Assembly (NCBI GenBank): GCA_019057975.1
Contig: JAHLWJ010000136.1
Span: 1 to 11,106, forward strand
DNA length: 11,106 bases
DNA from: Promethearchaeota archaeon
GTDB lineage: Archaea; Asgardarchaeota; Lokiarchaeia; Sigynarchaeales; SOKP01
Direction: 5' to 3'
Within the stretch, counting starts at the first letter, position 1. Every line of letters begins with the position of its first letter. Of the stretch, positions 1-7,304 are shown piece by piece. The notes under the pieces are model-generated. The model had not been told where the DNA came from. It did no database searches and saw nothing but the letters and a program-made list of their open reading frames with translations. Both the position numbers and the translations under genes were made by a program.

Positions 1-151
1 TTTATTTGTTTTACATATAATCATGGTTTTGAAATTCTCAGTATAATTTTTATCTAAGACTTGAAAAAGTTAATAAAGTTACATAATTTTCCTATAACAC
101 ATTATACACTAATAGATATCAATATACAAGAACGGCTATACTGTTATCATA

Positions 152-2029
152 ATGCAGATCATTGATCAAGAAAATTTTGACAAATTAAGAGCATTAAATA
201 ATGAAAACGTTATAAAGATTGTAAATGAATTTGTCGACTTGTGTAGACCTTCTAAGGTTACTGTAATAACAGATTCAATAGAAGATATAGAATATTGCAG
301 ACAAACAGCAATTAAGATTGGCGAGGAAGCGAAATTAGAGATTGAGGGCCATACAATCCATTATGATGGATTCTTCTCAATGTCAAATCACGACCAAGCA
401 AGGGATAAGACAAATACAAAGGTATTAATTCCAAAAGGACAATACTATCCTCCTGCCATAAACACAATTGAGAGAGAAGAAGGGCTTAAGGAAATTTTGG
501 AAATTATGAAAGGATGTATGGAAGGTAATGAATGCCTAATCCGGTTTTTTTGCTTAGGTCCTAAAAATTCAAAGTTTTCAATCCTTGCCCTTCAGCTTAC
601 AGATTCTTTTTATGTAGCTCATTCAGAAGATCTCCTCTATAGAGCAGGTTATGAAGAATTTAAAAAATTGAATGGATCTGATGAATTCTTCTATTTCATT
701 CATTCCTCTGGAGAATTAATTGGAGATCCTCCAGTAACAAAAAACCTTGATAAGAGAAGAATTTATGTGGATCTACAAGAAGGGCGTGTATTATCTGTTA
801 ATAATCAATATGCTGGAAATAGTCTTGGATTAAAAAAATTAGCTTTAAGATTGGCAATTTATAAATCCAATAATGAGGATTGGTTAACAGAACATTATTT
901 TATTCTGGGTGTACACCCTAAAGGAAAAAATAGAGTTTCATATTTCTGTGGAGCCTTTCCAAGTGCTTGTGGTAAGACCAGTACAGCCATGTTGCCTGGT
1001 CAGACGATAGTGGGTGATGATATTGCCTATCTTCGCGTATGGAATGATGGGAATACTCATGCTGTAAACATTGAGAGAGGAATTTTTGGTATTATCAAAG
1101 ATGTTAATCCTAAAAATGACCCTGTTATTTTTGAAGCGTTAACAACTCCAAGAGAAACCATTTTTAGTAATGTATTGGTAACTGAAGGTTCGCCTTATTG
1201 GATTGGTGATGGAAGATCAATCCCCGCAAAAGGTATTAATTTTTCAGGAGAATGGTATATAGGTAGAATTGATGATGATGGAAAGGAAATCCCACTTGCT
1301 CACCCTAATGCTCGATACACAATACGGATTGAAGAATTAAGTAATGCTGATGAAAATTTGCACAATCCGGATGGTGTTCCTATATCTGGAATATTTTATG
1401 GCGGACGGGACAGTGATACATTGCCACCTGTCCTTGAAAGCCTAAGTTGGGAACATGGAATTTTCTTAGGTGCCTCAATTGAATCAGAAACAACCTCTGC
1501 TACGTTAGGTGCTGAGGGCGTAAGACAAATAAACCCTATGTCTAACCGAGATTTCTTAGTTATAAGTTTGGGACAGTACCTTAAGAGCCATTATGATTTT
1601 GGTAAAAGACTAAAAAGCTGCCCAAAAGTGTTTGGAACAAATTATTTTCTCAAAGATAAGGCTGGAAAGTATTTAAATGGTATTTTAGATAAGCTTTGCT
1701 GGGTAATTTGGGCAGAAGGTCGAGTCCAAGATGATTTTAAGGGTATAAAAACACCAATTGGCTATATACCTATATATACAGACTTAGAAATTTTATTTAA
1801 ACAATATCTTGATATAGATTATAAAGAAGCAGATTATATTGAACAATTCTCTATTCGGACTAGAAAACTTTTAGAAAAATTAGAGCGCATTGAATCCATG
1901 TATAAAAAAGAAAAAGATGTTCCACAATTTTTTTGGGATATGCTTAATAATCAGAGAAAAAGTTTGATAAACCTAAAAAATGAGTATAATATGGAAGAAA
2001 TTTCCCCTTTACTATTAAAAAAGTTATAA
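152..2029 (+). CDS. pckG: Phosphoenolpyruvate carboxykinase (GTP)
   Basis: Cytosolic enzyme interconverting oxaloacetate + GTP and PEP + CO2 + GDP, the entry to gluconeogenesis or an anaplerotic link. The 625-aa length suits archaeal GTP-type PEPCKs. Visible motifs: R84 in DQARDKT (substrate Arg), YAGNSLG at 220-226 (YGGNS in most relatives), K228/K229 and H248 (Mn ligands), the kinase P-loop SACGKTS at 271-277 with the hyper-reactive Cys273, metal Asp in GDD at 288-290, R388 in HPNAR, and the C-terminal TPIGYIP at 534-540. The guanine-pocket region is less conserved: F499 is kept, but Y507 and I511 stand where animal enzymes have Phe. The ATG at 152 is the first plausible start and leaves a normal N-terminus. 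No Shine-Dalgarno site is seen, and an AT-rich stretch about 27 bases upstream (around 120-130) could serve a leaderless transcript. The gene converges on the GTPase gene with 15 bases between stops. The family call is firm; GTP rather than another nucleotide is inferred from family. Confidence 0.95.
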   Translation: MQIIDQENFDKLRALNNENVIKIVNEFVDLCRPSKVTVITDSIEDIEYCRQTAIKIGEEAKLEIEGHTIHYDGFFSMSNHDQARDKTNTKVLIPKGQYYPPAINTIEREEGLKEILEIMKGCMEGNECLIRFFCLGPKNSKFSILALQLTDSFYVAHSEDLLYRAGYEEFKKLNGSDEFFYFIHSSGELIGDPPVTKNLDKRRIYVDLQEGRVLSVNNQYAGNSLGLKKLALRLAIYKSNNEDWLTEHYFILGVHPKGKNRVSYFCGAFPSACGKTSTAMLPGQTIVGDDIAYLRVWNDGNTHAVNIERGIFGIIKDVNPKNDPVIFEALTTPRETIFSNVLVTEGSPYWIGDGRSIPAKGINFSGEWYIGRIDDDGKEIPLAHPNARYTIRIEELSNADENLHNPDGVPISGIFYGGRDSDTLPPVLESLSWEHGIFLGASIESETTSATLGAEGVRQINPMSNRDFLVISLGQYLKSHYDFGKRLKSCPKVFGTNYFLKDKAGKYLNGILDKLCWVIWAEGRVQDDFKGIKTPIGYIPIYTDLEILFKQYLDIDYKEADYIEQFSIRTRKLLEKLERIESMYKKEKDVPQFFWDMLNNQRKSLINLKNEYNMEEISPLLLKKL

Positions 2030-2044
2030 GCTACAATAATTCAA

Positions 2045-2740
2045 TTAGGCTAAATACTTTAATCCACTTCTTACTTTATAGGTTTTTCTAACCCTATCCA
2101 TCTCAATAAATCTCTTTATTTCAAGATTGTTTAATAAATCCCTCATCTCAGTACGGTCTTTCTTTAGTTCCTCTCCTAATCCTTGTATATCCGTTTCATG
2201 CGTTTTTAATATTTTTATAAGTGATGAATATTCTTCATAAATTACATTAACTAGATGTGTTATTGACTCTTTTATGTTCAATCCTGTTTTTGTACTAGTT
2301 GGAAAGATTTTATTCTTTTCCGATAAATAATTTTGGGACTGTATTATTTCTGGAGGTCGAGCACCCTCTATATCCTGCTTATTAGCTAGAAAAACAACAG
2401 GAGTGTTAGAAGGTAATAACTTTCTTATAGAATTTAATATTACAATTGCGCTATCATCCTTTTCAGGAGCCGTAGCATCAAAAACAAATATAATTCCATC
2501 TGAACCACTCGTGACAATATTCCTCATAACTGAAAATCTAAGAAGCCCTGGTGTGCCAAATAAATAACAATCAAAACCATTTAATTTTATTGACCCTAAA
2601 TCCATCCCAACTGTATAATACTTTTCATCTTTGCCTTTCGCTTCTACATTCAATGCATTCTGATCTAAAGCTTTTATGTAACTTGATTTACCCGACTGTA
2701 ATGGACCTGATACCAGAATTTTTATTATTGTTTCACCAAT
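2045..2740 (-). CDS. Small Ras/Arf-like GTPase (COG2229-like) with C-terminal winged-helix segment; start codon unclear
   Basis: A GTP-binding switch protein of unknown partner. Counting from the ATT codon at 2738-2740 (231 codons): P-loop GPLQSGKSS at 12-20, candidate switch-I Thr43 in YYTVGMD, G3 region LFGTPG at 60-65, G4 NKQD at 120-123, and G5 STK at 149-151. GTPG in place of DxxG is usual for the Srp102/COG2229-like group as I recall it. The residue after it is Leu66, where most relatives have the catalytic Gln, so intrinsic hydrolysis may be weak. Residues about 171-231 look like a winged helix: a helical charged stretch (GLGEELKKDRTEMRDLL), then an RKTYKV wing and a GLKYL end. The first standard start in frame is TTG at 2651-2653, which would delete the P-loop, so it cannot be the real start. 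The frame is open up to a TAA at 2744-2746 with no ATG, GTG or TTG before the P-loop. Either ATT is used or one base is missing near 2731 (an extra A would join GTG at 2734-2736). The fold is sure; the exact start and activity are not. Confidence 0.8.
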   Translation of the reverse strand: MGETIIKILVSGPLQSGKSSYIKALDQNALNVEAKGKDEKYYTVGMDLGSIKLNGFDCYLFGTPGLLRFSVMRNIVTSGSDGIIFVFDATAPEKDDSAIVILNSIRKLLPSNTPVVFLANKQDIEGARPPEIIQSQNYLSEKNKIFPTSTKTGLNIKESITHLVNVIYEEYSSLIKILKTHETDIQGLGEELKKDRTEMRDLLNNLEIKRFIEMDRVRKTYKVRSGLKYLA

Positions 2741-2787
2741 TTTTTAATAATGCAAATGTAACTTAGATTTTACTTTTTTATTTATCT

Positions 2788-2797
2788 ATTTAAAAGG
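2788..2797 (-). promoter_or_regulatory. Candidate TATA box of the GTPase gene
   Basis: On the minus strand this reads CCTTTTAAAT, a TATA-like element preceded by CC as a weak BRE. It lies about 50 bases upstream of the ATT/GTG candidates at 2734-2740. Transcription starting about 25 bases downstream, near 2765, would leave a leader of roughly 25-30 bases. The whole region is AT-rich, so chance matches are common. Confidence 0.35.
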
Positions 2798-3147
2798 ATA
2801 ATATACTTGGATAATATATTTTATTTATTATTAAATAGTTAATTTGTGGTTTAAATATTAATATCTTAACTTTCATTTCAAGTTTTTGCATAAAATCAAA
2901 TAGATATTTTGATATATAAAGTGATTTCTAATTAATTTTGAAAGAGATCATTTCCTATTTAATTATTCAGTTCTAACTTAATTTGACAGAAAAGTCTATC
3001 ATTTAAGTATACACTTGACAGTTTTATGATTTAATGAATTTAATAAAATTAGCAAATTCAATAAGATTCTCATAAAAAATTGATTAATAAGTCACTTTTT
3101 CCGAAAGAAATCAATATTATAATGTCTAAAATAGTCGATGTGCAAAA

Positions 3148-3157
3148 GCTTTATATA
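3148..3157 (+). promoter_or_regulatory. Candidate TATA box of the hdrA operon
   Basis: GCTTTATATA is close to the archaeal TATA consensus and is preceded by an A-rich GCAAAA that could act as a BRE. Initiation about 25 bases on, near 3178-3182, would give a leader of about 100 bases before hdrA. A second, poorer candidate (TTATTTAAAA at 3257-3266) sits about 20-27 bases before the hdrA ATG and would fit a leaderless transcript. Both may be used. Confidence 0.45.
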
Positions 3158-3283
3158 GAAATCTGTCGAATAATGTAATTAAAAAATTCTATTTTTCAGA
3201 ATTAATAACAATTTTCTTATTGATTAGAATATTTCTAACAAATGGATTTTATTAGATTATTTAAAACAAAAAATTGAAGAAAA

Positions 3284-6200
3284 ATGACAAATAACAATGT
3301 TTTAATTATTGGTGCGGGCATTAGTGGAATAGAAGCAGCATTAACTCTTGGGGAACAAGGATATCGGGTAATACTGGTGGAAAAAACTTCTTCTGTTGGA
3401 GGTCGAATGGCACAACTTGATAAAACATTTCCAACTTTGGATTGCAGTATATGTATTCTTGCTCCTAAAATGGTAGAAGTGTCTAGACATCCTAATGTTG
3501 AGCTCCTTGCTTACTCAGAAGTAAAAGAAGTATCTGGTCAAGCCGGAAATTTCAATGTAAAAGTACTTAAGAAATCTAGATATGTCGATTGGGATAAATG
3601 CACGGGATGTGGAGCATGTAGTGAAAAATGCCCTATGAAAAAAATACCTAGTGAATTTGAAGAAGGTATGGGAAATAGAACGAGTATATATATTCCCTTT
3701 CCTCAAGCAGTTCCACGAAAAGCTGTTATTGATGCGGAAACATGCTTATATCTAACGAAAAATGCTTGTAAACTCTGTGAAAAAGAGTGTGAGGCCGGAG
3801 CTATTAATTGGGATATGCAGGATGAAATTATCGAATATAACGTAGCATCTATCATTTGTGCAACTGGAATTGACCTATTGGATCCAAGTGTTCTTGATCG
3901 TTATCACTATGGGGAATATCCTAATGTTATTACAGCTATGCAATATGAACGGTTACTGAGTGCATCGGGGCCTACCGAAGGTGAATTATTACGTCCTTCG
4001 GATAAAGAACATGCACATAATATAGGATTTATAAGTTGTGTTGGATCTAGAAATGAGGATCTCTGTTCATATTGTTCAAAATTTTGTTGTATGTATCAAA
4101 CTAAAGAAGGGGTTGTCACTAGGGAACATGCTCCTGATACAAGTGTAACAATATTTTTTAATGATATAAGGGTGATCGGAAAAAATCAAGAGGAATTTAT
4201 TGAAAGAGCTAAAGATGAGTATGGCCTAATATATTATAGAGGAATTCCTGGAGATATTCGTGAAAATCCAAAAAACCATAATCTTTATGTTAAACATGCT
4301 AATCTTGATACTGGAGATGTAGAGGTTAGTGAATTTGACCTTATAGTCCTTGCAAATGCAGTAATTCCGCGAAAGGATGCAGATGATCTAGCTAAAATAT
4401 TAGGAATTGAGCAAAATGAGTTTGGATTTTTCAAAACCAAAGATTCTACTGAAGACCTCCGTTCTACTTGTGATGGGATCTATATAACTGGTTCATGTCA
4501 GTCCCCTGACGACATTGCCAATTCAGTAGCAAAAGCAGGCGGAGCTGCAGCATTAGCTGCTACTCATGCAATTCCTTTGAGTGGGGAAGAAATAAAAGTA
4601 GAACTCCCACCACTTAAACCTGTGAACCCAAAGGATAATCCTCGTATAGGTGTATTCATCTGCCGTTGTGGTATTAATATTGCTGGATATATGGATATTC
4701 CAACATTAGTAGATTATGCAAAAACTCTTCCTAATGTAGTATTTTCTATGGAAAATAAATATAGTTGCTCTCAATTGACTCAAGATATTATTAAAGAAAA
4801 AATTGAAGAACTAAATCTAAATAGAGTCTTAGTTGCAGCATGTACCCCCAGAACTCATGAGCCTTTATTCCAAAAAACAATTAGAGAAGCTGGCTTAAAT
4901 GAGTATCTATTCAATTTTGTATCTATACGTGAATTAGATTCTTGGGTGCATATGCATGATAACCCAAAAGCTACTGATAAAGCTAAGGATCTTATCAGAA
5001 TGGGAGTAGCTCGTGTTAGAGCACAAAAAGCTGAGTTTAAAATTAAGGGCGATGTCGTTCCAGAAGCTTTAGTTGTAGGAGGAGGTGTTGCTGGTATGAG
5101 TGCTGCTATGGAAATCGCTAGTAAGGGTTTTAAAGTACATTTGATTGAGAAGGATGATAAACTAGGAGGACAGTTAAATCAAATATATAAGATTAATTTC
5201 GACAGAATAGATTCCAGAGAATTCTTAGATCAAAAATTAAAAGAATTTAACGAACAGAAAAATATTATTGTTTATTTAAACTCTGAAGTTGTTGATGTAA
5301 AAGGTTCGATAGGAGATTTTAAAGTTAAAGTTAAGGATAATAATGAAATCAAAGATATTAGTTTGAATGTGGGTACCATTATTGCTGCTACAGGTGCCTA
5401 TGAGTATAAACCTGAAGGTTGGTATAATTGGGGCAAAAACAATAATGTATTAACCCAACTAGAATTATCTGAAAAGCTCAAAAATAATGAATTAGAAGAT
5501 GGTCAAACTCTTGTGTTTATTCAGTGTGTCGGGTCGAGACAACCAGAAGATGGGAATGGTGTAACTTATTGTTCATTAATTTGTTGTTCAGAGTCGATTA
5601 GACATGCGTTATATGTAAAAGAGACATATCCAAACTCAAATATTTATGTTTTATATAGGGACATTCGAGTAGGTACTGATGAAGAACCTTATTACTGGAA
5701 AGCCCGTGAAAATGTGAACTATATAAGATTTATTGAATATCCTACAGTTGAAACTGTGAATGGCAAGTTAAAGGTAAATGTTAAGGATATTTTAACTCAA
5801 ATTGACCTTTCTATTGAAGCGGACAAAATAGTTCTTTCTACACCATTAATACCTTATGATACTAAAAAATTGGGTGAAATGATTAAATGTGCTCGAGACC
5901 AAAATGGATTTTTTTTAGAAGCTCATATTAAACTGAGGCCTGTCGACTTTGCCACTGATGGTATTTATTTAGCAGGAACTTGCCATGGTCCAAAAGGAAT
6001 TGCAGATTCAATTTCACAAGGACGTGCTGCTGCTGCTCATGCATTGATTCCATTAATCTCAGGCGAAGTGGAAAATGAACCTTTAGTATCAGTTGTGGAT
6101 CCTGCCTTATGCATTGCCTGCCAGAAATGTGAAGAAGTATGTAATTTTGGAGCAATAGGAGTGAACTTTGATAATGATGTATTAGTTTCAGAATCAAACC

Positions 6201-6769
6201 CTCTCTTATGTAAAGGCTGCGGAGATTGTTCAGCAGCATGTCCAGCAGGGGCCATTACTATGAGTCATTTTTCAGATAATCAAATTTACCCAATGATTCG
6301 TGAAGCTGTTCAAGGTGAATATGTGGATGAAAGACCTAGGATAGTGGCTTTTTTATGTAACTGGTGTAGTTATGCAGGGGCAGATACTTGTGGTGTTAGT
6401 CGCTTTCAATATCCAACAAATATTCGACCGATAAGAGTTATGTGTACCGGTAGAATACCAAAACGGTTTATTTTGCAAGCTTTTTTGGAAGGTGCTGATG
6501 GTGTTTTTATTGGGGGGTGCCATATTGGTGATTGCCATTATTTAGAAGGCAATTATGATATGTTACAACGTTATAATGAACTTCATGAGATACTGGATAG
6601 AGTTGGAATTAATCCAGATCGATATCGCCTTGAATGGATATCTGCTAGTGAAGGTAAGCGATTTTCAGAAGTGGTAACTGAATTTACTAATAAAATTAAA
6701 GAATTAGGTCCTTTACCTAATAGAGGCGATAATATTGAAAAAAAAGAAAAAGTGAAGGAGGCTGCTTAA
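3284..6769 (+). CDS. hdrA: Tandem HdrA-HdrA-MvhD fusion flavoprotein
   Basis: Electron-transfer core of an Hdr-type, probably bifurcating, soluble complex. At 1161 aa it far exceeds the ~650 aa of methanogen HdrA. Order of parts: residues 1-430, an HdrA-like FAD unit starting straight at GAGISG (10-15), with the HdrA signature LDCSICILAPK at 52-62, ferredoxin clusters C106/109/112/116 and C154/162/165/169, and a Cys-rich CSYCSKFCC at 261-269; about 450-580, the HdrA N-terminal domain (ICRCG at 459-463, C495, C520); 590-925, a second FAD unit (GGGVAG at 599-604, QCVGSR at 747-752, CCSE at 767-770) with neither the CSICIL signature nor an inserted ferredoxin; 936-992, two more 4Fe-4S motifs (C943/946/949/953 and C976/979/982/986); and 1017-1150, an MvhD domain (CNWC at 1025-1028, C1054, GGCHIGDCHY at 1077-1086). 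So up to two FAD, four ferredoxin clusters, the N-terminal cluster and one 2Fe-2S. The plan resembles QmoA fused to QmoB. First gene of the operon; hdrC follows after two bases. Catalytic role is inferred from family and context. Confidence 0.93.
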   Translation: MTNNNVLIIGAGISGIEAALTLGEQGYRVILVEKTSSVGGRMAQLDKTFPTLDCSICILAPKMVEVSRHPNVELLAYSEVKEVSGQAGNFNVKVLKKSRYVDWDKCTGCGACSEKCPMKKIPSEFEEGMGNRTSIYIPFPQAVPRKAVIDAETCLYLTKNACKLCEKECEAGAINWDMQDEIIEYNVASIICATGIDLLDPSVLDRYHYGEYPNVITAMQYERLLSASGPTEGELLRPSDKEHAHNIGFISCVGSRNEDLCSYCSKFCCMYQTKEGVVTREHAPDTSVTIFFNDIRVIGKNQEEFIERAKDEYGLIYYRGIPGDIRENPKNHNLYVKHANLDTGDVEVSEFDLIVLANAVIPRKDADDLAKILGIEQNEFGFFKTKDSTEDLRSTCDGIYITGSCQSPDDIANSVAKAGGAAALAATHAIPLSGEEIKVELPPLKPVNPKDNPRIGVFICRCGINIAGYMDIPTLVDYAKTLPNVVFSMENKYSCSQLTQDIIKEKIEELNLNRVLVAACTPRTHEPLFQKTIREAGLNEYLFNFVSIRELDSWVHMHDNPKATDKAKDLIRMGVARVRAQKAEFKIKGDVVPEALVVGGGVAGMSAAMEIASKGFKVHLIEKDDKLGGQLNQIYKINFDRIDSREFLDQKLKEFNEQKNIIVYLNSEVVDVKGSIGDFKVKVKDNNEIKDISLNVGTIIAATGAYEYKPEGWYNWGKNNNVLTQLELSEKLKNNELEDGQTLVFIQCVGSRQPEDGNGVTYCSLICCSESIRHALYVKETYPNSNIYVLYRDIRVGTDEEPYYWKARENVNYIRFIEYPTVETVNGKLKVNVKDILTQIDLSIEADKIVLSTPLIPYDTKKLGEMIKCARDQNGFFLEAHIKLRPVDFATDGIYLAGTCHGPKGIADSISQGRAAAAHALIPLISGEVENEPLVSVVDPALCIACQKCEEVCNFGAIGVNFDNDVLVSESNPLLCKGCGDCSAACPAGAITMSHFSDNQIYPMIREAVQGEYVDERPRIVAFLCNWCSYAGADTCGVSRFQYPTNIRPIRVMCTGRIPKRFILQAFLEGADGVFIGGCHIGDCHYLEGNYDMLQRYNELHEILDRVGINPDRYRLEWISASEGKRFSEVVTEFTNKIKELGPLPNRGDNIEKKEKVKEAA
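6755..6761 (+). promoter_or_regulatory. Shine-Dalgarno site of hdrC
   Basis: AAGGAGG inside the last codons of hdrA, ten bases ahead of the ATG at 6772. It supports that ATG over the later Met4 at 6781 and suggests coupled translation with hdrA. Confidence 0.75.
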
Positions 6770-6771
6770 AC

Positions 6772-7302
6772 ATGGTAGAGATGATTAAAAAGAATGCAAA
6801 TGAGTTAGATAGAAATTTTCGCTATGAAATTAGTGCGAAGGTTGGAGCTAAATCACTTCTAAAATGCATTCAATGCGGAGTTTGTAGTTCAGGTTGTACT
6901 GTAACAGAATATGTTGATATGCAACCTCATAGAGTGGTAGCATCTTGTCTATTAGGTCTAAAAAATGAAGTACTCTCAAGTCAAGCAATCTGGACATGTT
7001 CTTTATGTCATAGATGTACTGAAAGATGCCCTAAAAATGTTGATTATTCATTCATTCTTGCTCTCTTACGAAATATGGCAGTTAAGGAAGGAAGGATTCC
7101 CAAAGAATATTCTGGGACTGTAGTAACAATCTATAATAATGGATATGTAGTACCATATACAGGTGGATTAAAAGTTAATATTGATAGAAGACGGACTAGA
7201 ATGGGGTTACCGGAACTCATACCCCCTGACCTAGATGAAATAAGGTTTATTATAGAAGAGACGGGATTGGGAGATCTCGCAAAACAAGAAGAAGGTGTTT
7301 AA
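6772..7302 (+). CDS. hdrC: Heterodisulfide reductase subunit C (HdrC-like iron-sulfur protein)
   Basis: Small soluble electron-relay subunit that carries electrons between HdrA and HdrB. At 176 aa it is about the size of methanogen HdrC. Two complete ferredoxin motifs are visible: C32/C35/C38 with C42 (CIQCGVCSSGC) and C76/C79/C82 with C86 (CSLCHRCTERCP), giving two 4Fe-4S clusters. The N-terminal helix and the RVVASCLLGL stretch between the motifs are typical of the family. There are no membrane segments, unlike QmoC or HdrE-fused forms, so the complex should be cytosolic. It is translated from a strong Shine-Dalgarno site and is separated from hdrA by two bases and from hdrB by two bases, so a shared mRNA is very likely. 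I see nothing missing. Confidence 0.92.
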   Translation: MVEMIKKNANELDRNFRYEISAKVGAKSLLKCIQCGVCSSGCTVTEYVDMQPHRVVASCLLGLKNEVLSSQAIWTCSLCHRCTERCPKNVDYSFILALLRNMAVKEGRIPKEYSGTVVTIYNNGYVVPYTGGLKVNIDRRRTRMGLPELIPPDLDEIRFIIEETGLGDLAKQEEGV

Positions 7303-7304
7303 AA

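Larger units (their letters stand above)
2741..3283. other. AT-rich divergent intergenic region (543 bases), no gene seen
   Basis: Separates the minus-strand GTPase gene from the plus-strand Hdr operon. I see no credible protein, tRNA or GC-rich structured RNA in it. It holds the candidate GTPase promoter at its left end and, at 3148-3157, a better TATA element facing hdrA. An 11-codon frame (ATG at 3242, stop at 3275-3277) ends six bases before the hdrA start, but it may be chance in such AT-rich DNA. Confidence 0.6.

Noticed and set aside
2045..2740. Eukaryote-like Arf GTPase
   Set aside because: The GTPG and NKQD motifs fit prokaryotic COG2229-like proteins better, and there is no N-terminal myristoylation-type helix, so I do not claim a eukaryotic-signature protein.
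2551..2766. Plus-strand 71-codon open frame opposite the GTPase 5' end
   Set aside because: It lies antisense to the GTPase P-loop coding region, has a low-complexity His/Leu/Asn-rich product and no homology I recognise; the opposite strand explains the sequence.
3515..3706. Minus-strand 63-codon open frame in the 5' part of hdrA
   Set aside because: Antisense to the first ferredoxin motif of hdrA; shadow frame.
5928..6538. Three minus-strand open frames within hdrA
   Set aside because: They are antisense to the well-conserved second FAD, ferredoxin and MvhD coding regions, and their products have no recognisable motif.
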